Positions 52,906-62,122 are shown, numbered from the stretch's first letter. The stretch: 64,000 bases of DNA from Streptomyces globisporus (GCA_014649555.1 BMTG01000019.1:1-64000); one strand, 5' to 3'. The notes: generated from the letters alone by a model not told the origin. Program-made: numbers and translations.

Positions 52906-55014
52906 TTGCAAGCCTGGTTCAAGCGCACCAGTGGTGTGCCCGGTGACAGACGTGGAAAGTGGCTGGTCCTGGCCGCCTGGCTCATCATCGCGATGGCGCT
53001 GGGCCCGCTGGCGGGGAAGCTCGCCGACGTCCAGGACTCCAGCGCCAACGCCTTCCTTCCGCGCAGCTCGGAGTCCGCGAAGCTGAACAAGGAACTGGAG
53101 AAGTTCCGCGCCGACGAGCTGATGCCGGCCGTGGTGGTCTACAGCGCCGACGGCTCGCTGCCCGCCGAGGGGCGGGCCAAGGCCGAGAAGGACATAGCCG
53201 CCTTCCAGGAGCTGGCCGCCGAGGGCGAGAAGGTCGAAGCGCCCCTGGAGTCGGAGGACGGCCAGGCGCTCATGGTCGTCGTTCCGCTGATCAGCGACGC
53301 CGACATCGTCGCCACGACGAAGAAGGTCCGCGATGTCGCGGACGCCAACGCCCCCCCGGGCGTCGCCATCGAGGTGGGCGGGCCCGCCGGGTCGACGACC
53401 GACGCCGCCGGCGCTTTCGAGTCCCTCGACTCCATGCTGATGATGGTCACCGGCCTGGTGGTCGCCATCCTGCTGCTGATCACCTACCGCTCCCCCATCC
53501 TGTGGCTGCTGCCCCTGCTCTCCGTCGGCTTCGCCTCCGTGCTGACCCAGGTCGGCACCTACATGCTCGCCAAGTACGCCGGGCTGCCGGTCGACCCGCA
53601 GAGCTCCGGCGTCCTGATGGTCCTCGTGTTCGGTGTCGGCACCGACTACGCCCTGCTGCTCATCGCCCGCTACCGTGAGGAACTGCGCCGCGAGCAGGAC
53701 CGGCACGTGGCCATGAAGACCGCGTTGCGACGGTCGGGCCCGGCCATCCTGGCCTCGGCCGGCACCATCGCCATCGGCCTCGTCTGCCTGGTCCTCGCGG
53801 ACGTCAACTCCTCCCGCTCCATGGGCCTGGTCGGCGCGATCGGCGTGGTCTGCGCCTTCCTCGCCATGGTCACGATCCTGCCCGCGCTGCTGGTCATCCT
53901 GGGCCGCTGGGTGTTCTGGCCCTTCGTTCCCCGCTGGACGCCGGAGTCGGCCGCGGCCCCCGAGGCACCGGCGTCCCACAGCCGCTGGGAGCGCATCGGC
54001 TCCGTCACGGCCGCCCGGCCGCGCCGCGCCTGGGTGCTGTCCTTGGCCGCGACGGGGCTTCTCGCCCTCAGTTCCCTCGGCCTCGACATGGGACTCACCC
54101 AGAGCGAACTGCTCCAGACGAAGCCCGAGTCCGTCGTCGCCCAGGAGCGGATCTCCGCCCACTACCCGTCCGGCTCCTCCGACCCCGCCACCGTCGTCGC
54201 ACCCAGCGCGGACGTGGCCGAGGTCCGCCGGGCCGCCGAGGGGACCGACGGAGTGGTCTCCGTCCAGGACGGCCCCACCACTCCCGACGGAGAGCTGACC
54301 ATGCTGTCCGTGGTGCTGAAGGACGTTCCCGACAGCAGTGGGGCCAAGGACACCATCGATGCACTGCGGGACAACACGGACGCTCTCGTGGGGGGTACGA
54401 CGGCCCAGAGCCTGGACACCCAGCGCGCCTCGGTCCGTGACCTCTGGGTCACCGTCCCCGCGGTCCTGCTGGTGGTCCTGCTCGTCCTGATCTGGCTGCT
54501 GCGCTCGGTCACCGGACCGCTGATCATGCTCGGCACCGTGGTCGTGTCGTTCTTCGCGGCCCTGGGGGCGTCCAACCTGCTCTTCGAGTACGTGATGGGG
54601 CACGCCGGCGTCGACTGGTCGGTGCCGCTTCTCGGGTTCGTGTACCTGGTCGCCCTCGGAATCGACTACAACATCTTCCTCATGCACCGGGTGAAGGAGG
54701 AGGTCGCTCTGCACGGCCATGCCAAGGGCGTGCTCACCGGCCTGACCACCACCGGGGGCGTCATCACCAGTGCCGGCGTGGTCCTGGCCGCGACGTTCGC
54801 CGTCATCGCCACACTGCCGCTGGTCCCGATGGCCCAGATGGGTGTCGTGGTCGGCCTGGGCATTCTGCTGGACACCTTCCTCGTCCGGACGATTCTTCTG
54901 CCGGCCCTGGCGCTCGATCTGGGCCCCCGGTTCTGGTGGCCGGGCGCGCTGTCGAAGACGTCCGGGGGACCGGCCCCCGTCCGCGAGGACCGCACGTCCC
55001 AGCCCGTGGGCTGA
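52906..55014 (+). CDS. MMPL/RND-type exporter
   Basis: A 702-residue transporter of the actinomycete MMPL family. It has one TM helix, an extracellular domain (ADELMPAVVVYSADGSLPAEG), a five-helix block with VFGVGTDYALLLIARYREE, a second extracellular domain, and a second block with VALGIDYNIFLMHRVKEE. The GTDYALLL and GIDYNIFL segments carry the proton-relay Asp. It probably exports the chromophore or an intermediate. The TTG at 52906 has aaggag six bases upstream; in-frame extension to 52843 lacks a site. Confidence 0.9.
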   Translation: MQAWFKRTSGVPGDRRGKWLVLAAWLIIAMALGPLAGKLADVQDSSANAFLPRSSESAKLNKELEKFRADELMPAVVVYSADGSLPAEGRAKAEKDIAAFQELAAEGEKVEAPLESEDGQALMVVVPLISDADIVATTKKVRDVADANAPPGVAIEVGGPAGSTTDAAGAFESLDSMLMMVTGLVVAILLLITYRSPILWLLPLLSVGFASVLTQVGTYMLAKYAGLPVDPQSSGVLMVLVFGVGTDYALLLIARYREELRREQDRHVAMKTALRRSGPAILASAGTIAIGLVCLVLADVNSSRSMGLVGAIGVVCAFLAMVTILPALLVILGRWVFWPFVPRWTPESAAAPEAPASHSRWERIGSVTAARPRRAWVLSLAATGLLALSSLGLDMGLTQSELLQTKPESVVAQERISAHYPSGSSDPATVVAPSADVAEVRRAAEGTDGVVSVQDGPTTPDGELTMLSVVLKDVPDSSGAKDTIDALRDNTDALVGGTTAQSLDTQRASVRDLWVTVPAVLLVVLLVLIWLLRSVTGPLIMLGTVVVSFFAALGASNLLFEYVMGHAGVDWSVPLLGFVYLVALGIDYNIFLMHRVKEEVALHGHAKGVLTGLTTTGGVITSAGVVLAATFAVIATLPLVPMAQMGVVVGLGILLDTFLVRTILLPALALDLGPRFWWPGALSKTSGGPAPVREDRTSQPVG

Positions 55015-55033
55015 GACCCGTCCCGACGAGACC

Positions 55034-55075
55034 CGTACGGCGGGCGGCCGGTTCCCCCGGGCCGCCCGCCGTACG
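55034..55075 (+). terminator. Hairpin after the MMPL gene
   Basis: Perfect 16-bp arms (CGTACGGCGGGCGGCC at 55034-55049, complement 55060-55075) between two plus-strand genes. It may reduce read-through into the O-methyltransferase gene. Confidence 0.75.
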
Positions 55076-55164
55076 ACTGAGCAACCCAGAAGATGGGCCG
55101 CCCGCGACCAGGCGTCACGATGGTGGCCCACCGGCCGCAGGCCGATCTCCCGGAAGGAAGCGCC

Positions 55165-56169
55165 GTGTTGGGCGATGAGGACGGCAAGGCCGCCGAGCTG
55201 TGGTCGATGGCGAACCTGGGTACTCCGATGGCCGTGCGCGTCGCGGCGACCCTGCGCATCGCCGACCACATCACGGCCGGAGCGCACACCGCCGGCGAAC
55301 TCGCCGAAGCGGCCGCCGTGCACGAGGAATCCCTCGACCGGCTGCTGCGCTACCTCACCGTCCGGGGCCTGCTGGACCGTGACGGGCTCGGCCGGTACAC
55401 GCTGACCCCCCTGGGCCGGCCGCTGTGCGAGGACCATCCCGCCGGCGTCCGGGCCTGGTTCGACATGGAGGGAGCGGGGCGGGGCGAGCTGTCGTTCGTC
55501 GACCTGCTGCACAGCGTACGGACCGGGAAGGCCGCCTTCCCCCTGCGCTACGGCCGCCCCTTCTGGGAGGACCTGGCGGAGGACCCCCGCCGCGCGGAGT
55601 CCTTCAACCGGCTGCTCGGCCAGGACGTCGCCACTCGCGCCCCGGCCGTGGTGGCCGGCTTCGACTGGGCGAGCACCGGTCATGTCATCGACCTCGGAGG
55701 CGGCGACGGCTCCCTGCTGACCGCACTGCTGACCGCCTGTCCGTCACTGCGCGGCACGGTCCTGGACCTGCCCGAAGCGGTGCAGCGTGCCAAGGAGTCG
55801 TTCGCCGTGTCCGGACTGGACGACCGGGCGAACGCGGTCGCGGGCAGCTTCTTCGACGCCCTCCCCGCCGGCGCGGGCGCCTACGTCCTGTCCCTGGTCC
55901 TGCACGACTGGGACGACGAGGCGTCCGTCGCGATCCTGCGGCGCTGCGCCGAGGCGGCGGGGCAGACGGGATCGGTGTTCGTCATCGAGTCGACCGGCTC
56001 GGCGGGGGACGCCCCGCACACAGGTATGGACCTGCGCATGCTGTGCGTCTACGGAGCCAAGGAGCGCCGCGTGGAGGAGTTCGAGGAACTCGCCGGCCGG
56101 GCCGGGCTCCGGGTCGTCGCCGTCCACCCCGCGGGCCCTTCCGCGATCATCCAGATGTCCGCGGTCTGA
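55165..56169 (+). CDS. sgcD4: O-methyltransferase (benzoxazolinate)
   Basis: A 334-residue SAM enzyme of the plant-type O-methyltransferase 2 family, with an N-terminal dimerisation helix-turn-helix (HTAGELAEAAAVHEESLDRL) and the SAM motif VIDLGGGDGSLLTALL, then LHDWDDEASVAILRR with the catalytic His. It should methylate the hydroxyl made by the adjacent P450 to give the methoxy group of the benzoxazolinate. The GTG at 55165 follows ggaagg; ATG 55093 in frame is possible but has no clear site. Confidence 0.9.
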   Translation: MLGDEDGKAAELWSMANLGTPMAVRVAATLRIADHITAGAHTAGELAEAAAVHEESLDRLLRYLTVRGLLDRDGLGRYTLTPLGRPLCEDHPAGVRAWFDMEGAGRGELSFVDLLHSVRTGKAAFPLRYGRPFWEDLAEDPRRAESFNRLLGQDVATRAPAVVAGFDWASTGHVIDLGGGDGSLLTALLTACPSLRGTVLDLPEAVQRAKESFAVSGLDDRANAVAGSFFDALPAGAGAYVLSLVLHDWDDEASVAILRRCAEAAGQTGSVFVIESTGSAGDAPHTGMDLRMLCVYGAKERRVEEFEELAGRAGLRVVAVHPAGPSAIIQMSAV

Positions 56170-56225
56170 CCGCCCGGAGCCCCGGCCCATCGCGGCGCGG
56201 GCCACGGCAGACAAGGAGAGAGCGT

Positions 56226-57482
56226 ATGGCCGGCCTGGTCATGTCGCCGGTGGAGGCGCTCGACGCGCTGGGCACGGTGCAGGGGCGTCAGGACCCCTAT
56301 CCCTTCTACGAGGCGATCCGCGCGCACGGGCAGGCGGTCCCCACGAAGCCCGGCCGCTTCGTGGTGGTCGGCCACGACGCGTGCGACCGGGTGCTGCGGG
56401 AACCGGCCCTGCGCGTCCAGGACGCCAGGAGCTACGACGTCGTCTTCCCCTCGTGGCGGTCGCACTCCTCGGTCCGGGGGTTCACCAGCTCCATGCTCTA
56501 CAGCAACCCACCCGATCACGGCCGGTTGCGCCAGGTGGTGAGCTTCGCGTTCACCCCGCCCAAGGTGCGCCGGATGCACGGGGTGATCGAGGACATGACC
56601 GACCGGCTCCTCGACCGGATGGCCCGGCTCGGCTCCGGCGGCTCCCCGGTCGACCTCATAGCCGAGTTCGCCGCCCGGCTGCCCGTCGCGGTGATCAGCG
56701 AGATGATCGGCTTTCCGGCGAAGGACCAGGTGTGGTTCCGCGACATGGCCTCCCGGGTCGCCGTGGCGACGGACGGTTTCACCGACCCCGGCGCGCTCAC
56801 GGGGGCCGACGCCGCCATGGACGAGATGAGCGCCTACTTCGACGACCTCCTGGACCGTCGCCGCCGCACCCCGGCCGACGACCTGGTCACCCTGCTCGCC
56901 GAGGCCCACGACGGCTCCCCCGGGCGACTGGACCACGACGAACTGATGGGCACCATGATGGTGCTGCTCACAGCCGGGTTCGAGACAACGAGCTTTCTGA
57001 TCGGCCACGGGGCGATGATCGCCCTCGAACAACGGGCGCACGCGGCCCGGCTGCGTGCCGAACCCGACTTCGCCGACGGCTACGTCGAGGAGATCCTCAG
57101 GTTCGAGCCGCCGGTCCACGTCACCAGCCGGTGGGCTGCCGAGGACCTCGACCTGCTGGGCCTGTCCGTACCGGCGGGCTCCAAGCTGGTCCTGATCCTG
57201 GCCGCCGCGAATCGCGATCCCGGCCGATACCCCGAGCCCGGCCGCTTCGACCCCGACCGCTACGCGCCCCGGCCGGGCGGGCCGGAGGCCACCAGACCGC
57301 TGAGCTTCGGCGCGGGCGGCCACTTCTGCCTCGGCGCCCCGCTGGCGCGGCTGGAAGCCCGGATCGCGCTGCCGCGTCTGCTGCGCCGCTTCCCGGACCT
57401 GGCCGTGTCCGAGCCGCCCGTCTACCGCGACCGCTGGGTCGTCCGCGGCCTCGAAACCTTCCCCGTGACCCTCGGGTCCTGA
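56226..57482 (+). CDS. sgcD3: Cytochrome P450 hydroxylase (benzoxazolinate)
   Basis: A 418-residue bacterial P450. The I helix has LLTAGFETTSFLIG, the ExxR is EEILRF, and the heme Cys lies in FGAGGHFCLGAPLARLEAR. It needs ferredoxin partners not encoded nearby. Placed right after the O-methyltransferase gene, it is the likely ring hydroxylase of the benzoxazolinate branch. The ATG at 56226 has ggaga upstream. Confidence 0.93.
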   Translation: MAGLVMSPVEALDALGTVQGRQDPYPFYEAIRAHGQAVPTKPGRFVVVGHDACDRVLREPALRVQDARSYDVVFPSWRSHSSVRGFTSSMLYSNPPDHGRLRQVVSFAFTPPKVRRMHGVIEDMTDRLLDRMARLGSGGSPVDLIAEFAARLPVAVISEMIGFPAKDQVWFRDMASRVAVATDGFTDPGALTGADAAMDEMSAYFDDLLDRRRRTPADDLVTLLAEAHDGSPGRLDHDELMGTMMVLLTAGFETTSFLIGHGAMIALEQRAHAARLRAEPDFADGYVEEILRFEPPVHVTSRWAAEDLDLLGLSVPAGSKLVLILAAANRDPGRYPEPGRFDPDRYAPRPGGPEATRPLSFGAGGHFCLGAPLARLEARIALPRLLRRFPDLAVSEPPVYRDRWVVRGLETFPVTLGS

Positions 57483-57526
57483 GCACCCGCCGGCCGGAAC
57501 ACGTGACCGTCCCGGCCGGCGGGTGC
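57483..57526. terminator. Bidirectional hairpin after the P450 gene
   Basis: Perfect 15-bp arms (GCACCCGCCGGCCGG at 57483-57497, complement 57512-57526), starting right after the P450 stop and facing a convergent gene. Confidence 0.85.
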
Positions 57527-57534
57527 GCGCCCTC

Positions 57535-58716
57535 TCAGACGTACAGGGTGTTGGGCCCCTGACCACACAGCACCCGGCCGTACAGCTCCAGGTTGGTGCT
57601 CGGGTTCATGAGCGCGTGCAGCGTGATGCTCTGGGCATCGCGCTGCACGCGCTGGATCGGGACGTCGTTGTAGATCGAGGACCCGCCGCTCGCCTGGGCG
57701 AGGATGTCCACCGACTCCTTGCCCAGTCGGCACGCCCGCCCCAGCAGGCCGCGGCACAGCACCCGCTCCTCCAGCGTCCAGGCCTCGCCCGAAGCCCCCT
57801 TGGAGTCGACGAGGTCGGCCAGCCGATGGGCGTGGAACCGTGCCTCGTCGGCCAGCAGGGTCGCCTCGCCGAGCTGCAGGTGGGTGATCGGCGCCGAGCC
57901 CTGCTCCTCGTACTCGGTGTAGGTGATCTTGCGGCCGGGCAGCCTCCCGCGGAAGACGTCCTGGGCGGCCGCGGCCAGTCCGGTCATGGTGCCGACCGAC
58001 GAGGCCGAGGCCACGGCCAGCATCGGCGCCCGGAACATCGGCGATCCGGCGTTGAGTTCGGAGGCGTACTGCTGCTGGAGCACCGCGCCCAGCGGAAGGA
58101 CGCGCTCCTGGGGAACGAAGACGTCCGAGGCGATGGTGCTGACGCTTCCCGAGCCCCGGAGACCCGAGGTGTGCCAGTCGTCGACGATCTGCAGCTGGTC
58201 GGTCGGCACCAGGGCCATCACGGGCTGCATGCCGCCGTCGGGGGTCGGTGAGACGGCGATCAGAACCTGCCAGTGACTGTGCCAGGCACCGCTGATGAAG
58301 CCCCACTTGCCGTTCACTACGACACCGCCGTCGACCGGGGCCGCCATGCCGCCGGGACTGAGGGTGCCGGAGACCCGGACATCCGGCCGGGAGAACACCT
58401 CGTCCTGCACGTGGTCGGGGAAGAGGCCCGCCATCCAGGTGGGTATCCACCACACCGAGGCCGTCCAGGCGGCCGATCCGTCGCCGCGCGCCAGCTCGGC
58501 GGCCACGTCCACCAGGGTGCGGGCGTCGGACTCGAAGCCGCCGTAACGGGCCGGCACGCGCATGCGGAAGATCCCGGCTTCGGCCATCGCCTCGACCGAC
58601 TCCTCGTGCAGCCGCCGGTTCTCCTCGGTCCAGGCCGCGTGGGACTGGAGCAGCGGCCTCAGCTTCGAGGCCCGTTCCACCAGTTCGGTACGGGCGGGCG
58701 TAGACGTCTGGTCCAC
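57535..58716 (-). CDS. Acyl-CoA dehydrogenase-fold flavin monooxygenase (group D)
   Basis: A 393-residue flavoprotein with the acyl-CoA dehydrogenase layout: MRVPARYGGFESDARTLVDV at the N-terminal domain, VVVNGKWGFISGAWHSHW in the middle and a C-terminal four-helix bundle (LGRACRLGKESVDILAQASG). The catalytic Glu of true dehydrogenases is not evident, as in flavin hydroxylases of this fold. It may hydroxylate an aromatic intermediate or tailor the core. It starts at GTG 58716 with ctggagg upstream and is the last obvious biosynthetic gene before region 6. Confidence 0.85.
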   Translation of the reverse strand: MDQTSTPARTELVERASKLRPLLQSHAAWTEENRRLHEESVEAMAEAGIFRMRVPARYGGFESDARTLVDVAAELARGDGSAAWTASVWWIPTWMAGLFPDHVQDEVFSRPDVRVSGTLSPGGMAAPVDGGVVVNGKWGFISGAWHSHWQVLIAVSPTPDGGMQPVMALVPTDQLQIVDDWHTSGLRGSGSVSTIASDVFVPQERVLPLGAVLQQQYASELNAGSPMFRAPMLAVASASSVGTMTGLAAAAQDVFRGRLPGRKITYTEYEEQGSAPITHLQLGEATLLADEARFHAHRLADLVDSKGASGEAWTLEERVLCRGLLGRACRLGKESVDILAQASGGSSIYNDVPIQRVQRDAQSITLHALMNPSTNLELYGRVLCGQGPNTLYV

Positions 58717-59018
58717 TCGATCCTCCAGGAATCATGAGACGCCCTGTCCGCGGTATGCGGAAGCAGGCGTCTGCGCGCATCGGTCAGGACGGCGTCGCCC
58801 TGCTCCCGCATGGTTCACCGAGTCCCGCGGACGTCGCATCTCCTTGATTGCCGGTCACCTACCCGATGCCGATCGGGCTCGTGCGACAGCGCATCCCACG
58901 AGAAGTCCACGAACGGTCCGGGAAGCCAGAATGTGCTTCTCGGCCGGAGCCACGGCCGGCGCCGGCGCCCGTCGCCGGTCACGCCGGACCGCGCCCGGAC
59001 CGGTCATGGAGGCAGCCC
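58717..59018. other. Divergent intergenic region at the cluster edge
   Basis: About 300 bp between divergent genes. No gene is supported. No copy of the TTGCCA promoter pattern found further right was recognised here. Confidence 0.4.
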
Positions 59019-59354
59019 ATGAGTGACAACGACAGCCCGTCCCGGGCGCCGGCCGCGGTGGCACCCGCCACCGCGAAACCGTCGGCCGGCACGGTCCTCG
59101 GCGCCGCGGTGGCTTCGCCCGCCGCCTACACCGCGGCGACCGCCCAGGAAGCGGCGACCGCGCTGGTCCGCATGCTGATGGAACAGATGGTGCTCGGTCC
59201 CGGCGCGGTCGGTCCCGAGACCCGCGCGGACGGCCCGGCGCGGCGGATCGGCTCCGACGACGGCCCGGCGCCGCAGCCCGGACCGGACGCGCCGGGCGAA
59301 CCCCCGCCCACGTGGGCGCCGAACCTCGACGACGGGAAGGTAGGAGGACGATGA
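59019..59354 (+). CDS. Ala/Pro-rich small protein coupled to the AhpD-like gene
   Basis: A 111-residue protein. Residues 5-55 are Ala/Thr-rich and helical (AAYTAATAQEAATALVRMLM), while the rest is Pro/Gly/Asp-rich and looks disordered. The ATG at 59019 has ggagg upstream and the stop overlaps the next start by ATGA. I do not recognise a family. The tight coupling suggests a partner, carrier or substrate of the AhpD-like protein that follows. Confidence 0.65.
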   Translation: MSDNDSPSRAPAAVAPATAKPSAGTVLGAAVASPAAYTAATAQEAATALVRMLMEQMVLGPGAVGPETRADGPARRIGSDDGPAPQPGPDAPGEPPPTWAPNLDDGKVGGR

Positions 59355-60391
59355 GGCCGCTCGTTCGGGCAGTGCTGCGGGGTTCCCTGCGGCAGGTGAG
59401 GTACGTGGACGTGGTCTCCCCGCGCCGGGCGCGCTCCCTGGTGGCGCGGGTGTACCGGGAGACGGAGGAGCAGTTCGGCGTGCTCGCGCCCCCTCTGGCC
59501 CTCCACTCGCCCGCCGCGGCGTCGTTGGCCGCGACGTGGCTCATGCTGCGGGAGACACTGCTGGTCGACGGGCGGGTGAGCCGGGCGGTGAAGGAGACGG
59601 TCGCCACCGAGGTCTCCCGTGCCAACGACTGTCCGTACTGCGTCCAGGTCCATCAGGCGGTACTCGGGACACTGCCTCCGGACGGCGGCCAGGCCGGGCT
59701 CCTGCGGTGGGTCCGGGAGGCAGGCCGACGGCCCGGCGGCGGTGCGGCGGGCGGCGGGCGGTCGCTTCCGTTCAGCGGTGAACAGGCGCCGGAACTGTGC
59801 GGCGTCGTGGTCACGTTCCACTACATCAACCGCATGGTCTCCCTCTTCCTCGACGACTCCCCCATGCCGGCCCGGACGCCGACACCGTTGCGCGGGCCCA
59901 TCATGAGGACCACCGCACTGGCCATGCGCCCCGTCGGCCCGGGGCCGCTGACACCGGGCGCATCGCTCGACCTGCTGCCTCCGGCTCCCCTGCCGCCCGG
60001 ACTGGAGTGGGCCGAGGGCAACCCTTTCGTGGCCCAGGCGCTGGGGCGTGCCGTCGCCGCCGTGGACCAGGGAGCGCACTGGGTGCCCGAACCGGTCCGG
60101 GAGCGGCTGCGCACACGTCTGGACACCTGGGACGGATCGGCGCCGGGCCTCGGCCGGGGATGGCTCGACGAGGCCGTGTCCGGCCTGCCGCCCCAGGACG
60201 TGCCCGCGGCACGGCTGGCGCTGCTGACGGCCTTCGCCCCCTACCAGGTGCTCCCGGACGACGTCGAGGAGTTCAGACAGCGTCGGCCCACCGACCGCGA
60301 ACTCGTCGAGCTCACGTCCTACGCCGCGCTGACCACGGCCGTCCGTGTCGGTCGCACGCTCGTCGTGCCCGACGCCGCCGGGCCGGGATGA
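59351..60391 (+). CDS. Long AhpD/carboxymuconolactone decarboxylase-like protein
   Basis: A 346-residue protein with the AhpD redox motif NDCPYCVQVHQ near residue 95. It is twice the usual AhpD length. The second half (LEWAEGNPFVAQALGRAVAAV and LLTAFAPYQVL) reads like a second, degenerate AhpD half without a CxxC. It may be a thiol peroxidase-like or carboxylic-acid-processing enzyme. Coupled by ATGA to the Ala/Pro-rich gene. A shorter related protein lies at 61305-61856. Confidence 0.78.
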   Translation: MRPLVRAVLRGSLRQVRYVDVVSPRRARSLVARVYRETEEQFGVLAPPLALHSPAAASLAATWLMLRETLLVDGRVSRAVKETVATEVSRANDCPYCVQVHQAVLGTLPPDGGQAGLLRWVREAGRRPGGGAAGGGRSLPFSGEQAPELCGVVVTFHYINRMVSLFLDDSPMPARTPTPLRGPIMRTTALAMRPVGPGPLTPGASLDLLPPAPLPPGLEWAEGNPFVAQALGRAVAAVDQGAHWVPEPVRERLRTRLDTWDGSAPGLGRGWLDEAVSGLPPQDVPAARLALLTAFAPYQVLPDDVEEFRQRRPTDRELVELTSYAALTTAVRVGRTLVVPDAAGPG

Positions 60392-60421
60392 ACGGCCCCG
60401 CAACGGCTCGGGAAGGCTGTC

Positions 60422-61280
60422 TCACGGCCGGAGGCGTACGCCGGTGAGGTGCTCGGACTCCTCCCAGAGGCGGCGCCGGGCCCCGGGGTCGACGGCCGCT
60501 CCGCCGGGGCGCACGAGCCCGGGTGCGCCCCGCCCGCAGACCGGGCAGCATCCCCGCCGCGGCGGGCTGCAGGAACAACGGGGCGAGCGGGGAGCCGAGC
60601 CTGCGCACGGGCGCGGGAAAGTCCCGGCCCAGACCGGTCGCGGTCAGCCCGGGATGAGCGGCGAGCGAGGCCAGCTCCGCGCCGGACTCCGCCAGTCTGT
60701 GATGGAGTTCCAGCGCGAACATGAGGTTGGCCAGCTTGGACTGGTTGTAGGCCCGGTACCGGCTGTAGCGGCGTTCGCCGTGAAGGTCGCGGAAGTCGAT
60801 GCGCCCCAGCCGGTGCAGATAGCTGCTGATCGTCACGACCCGCGCGCCCGGCGCGGCCCGCAGGCTGTCCAGGAGCAGGCCGGTGAGGGCGAAGTGCCCC
60901 AGGTGGTTCGTGGCGAACTGGAGTTCGTGACCGTCCGGGGTGCGGGCCCGGTCGGTCCACATCACGCCCGCGTTGTTGACCAGCAGGTGGATGCGCGGGA
61001 AGCGGTCGCGCAGTTCCTCGGCGCCGGCACGCACCGACGCGAGACGGGAAAGATCCAGCCGTCTGACCGTCAGTTGCGCCGACGGCACCCGGCTTTGGAT
61101 GCGGGCCGCCGCGGCGACCCCGCGGTCCGGATCGCGCACGGCCAGCACCACGTGGGCGCCGTGCCGGGCGAGCTCCTGCGCCAGGTGCAGTCCGATGCCG
61201 GAGCTGGCACCGGTGACCACCGCGGTGGTTCCGGTACGGTCCGGGACATCGGCGGCGCTCCAGCGTCGCCGCGTTCTCAT
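60422..61280 (-). pseudogene. Frameshifted short-chain dehydrogenase
   Basis: The N-terminal 250 residues are a good SDR of the retinol-dehydrogenase-like type: VVTGASSGIGLHLA, LLVNNAGVMW and YNQSKLANLM. After AAAGMLPGLRA (about 60540) the frame becomes Arg-rich antisense of the neighbouring gene and would run to 60312, overlapping that gene by 80 bases. The expected SDR ending is present in another frame (RRRLWEESEHLTGVRLRP, stop at 60422). Together they show a frameshift, probably with loss of about 20 residues. It may be a sequencing error or a real decay. Confidence 0.7.
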
Positions 61281-61304
61281 CGGTCGTCCCTCCCGGGGGA
61301 TGCG

Positions 61305-61856
61305 TCAGCCGGCCTGGGCCATCGCGGCCCGGTAGCCGTTGGCGACGATCTGCCGGGCGGAGTGCTCGTAGTACTCGTCGTCCTTCGGCAGCTCCGTGGC
61401 GAGACCGCTGACGTACCGGTTGAACATGCAGAACGCGGCGGCGATCAGAACGGTGTCGTGCAGAGCGGTGTCGTCCGCTCCCTCGGCCCGCGCCGAGGCG
61501 ATCGCCCCTGCGGAGACCGGGCGCGCCGCGCTCTGGACCTCGGCGGCGACGGCCAGCAGCGCGCGCGTCCTGCCGTCGATGGGCGCGGTGGCGGGGTCGG
61601 CGAGGACGGCCTCGACGAGCTGCCGGCCTCCCGGCAGCTGCGCGGCGGCGAAGGCCCCGTGGGAGGCGGCGCAGAACTCGGTGGAGTTGAGATGCGAGAC
61701 GTACGCCGCGATGAGCTCGCGTTGCCCCGGTTCCAGCGAGGACGGCGCCCGCAGCAGGGCGTTCGCGAGATCGCCCAGCGGTGCTGCGGTGCCGGGGTGG
61801 TGAGCCATCAGACCACTGATGCCGGGGAGGTCGTTGTCGAGTGCTATGTGGGGCAC
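61305..61856 (-). CDS. AhpD/carboxymuconolactone decarboxylase-like protein
   Basis: A 183-residue single-domain protein of the peroxidase-related AhpD group. Instead of CxxC the motif reads NSTEFCAASHGAFAA near residue 60, with a single Cys followed by the conserved His, so it would not form the usual intramolecular disulfide. The GTG at 61856 follows ggaagga. It is downstream of the 55-residue peptide gene by 41 bp and upstream of the SDR, so all three are probably one transcript. Confidence 0.8.
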   Translation of the reverse strand: MPHIALDNDLPGISGLMAHHPGTAAPLGDLANALLRAPSSLEPGQRELIAAYVSHLNSTEFCAASHGAFAAAQLPGGRQLVEAVLADPATAPIDGRTRALLAVAAEVQSAARPVSAGAIASARAEGADDTALHDTVLIAAAFCMFNRYVSGLATELPKDDEYYEHSARQIVANGYRAAMAQAG

Positions 61857-61897
61857 GGCTCTTCCTTCCGGGTGGACGAGGGGCGGACGGCGGCGGA

Positions 61898-62065
61898 TCA
61901 GGGCCATTCGACTTCGTCGTCGGCGGCCGCGCAGATGCGGGTGAAGGGCCATTCCACGTCTTCCCCTCCCGTTGCGGAGTGGGCGGAGGCCGTGGTGAAG
62001 AGGGTGACGAGTCCGAACGTGCCGAAGAGGAGGGACAGTCGGGCAACGTGAAGTGCGGTACCCAT
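61898..62065 (-). CDS. 55-residue exported peptide with duplicated VEWP motif
   Basis: The ATG at 62065 has aggag five bases upstream. Residues 8-28 are hydrophobic (RLSLLFGTFGLVTLFTTASA), a signal-peptide-like segment with a possible cleavage after ASA. The rest is acidic and contains VEWP twice, in GEDVEWPFTRI and at the very C-terminus in DDEVEWP. It has one Cys. It does not look like a shadow: start, ribosome site, signal and promoter line up. It is a candidate signalling peptide, modified peptide precursor or small exported protein. It opens the operon with the AhpD-like and SDR genes. Confidence 0.65.
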   Translation of the reverse strand: MGTALHVARLSLLFGTFGLVTLFTTASAHSATGGEDVEWPFTRICAAADDEVEWP

Positions 62066-62122
62066 GCGAGCTCCTAGCGAGGGCGGCGTGACCGCGGGAC
62101 GGTGAGACCTCGTGATGCCAGG

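Noticed and set aside
52741-55683. 980-codon minus-strand open frame
   Set aside because: Antisense of the MMPL gene and the O-methyltransferase; His/Gly/Glu-rich low-complexity translation.
61841-62077. 78-codon plus-strand open frame
   Set aside because: Gly/Glu-rich antisense of the 55-residue peptide gene; the minus-strand frame has the ribosome site, signal and promoter.
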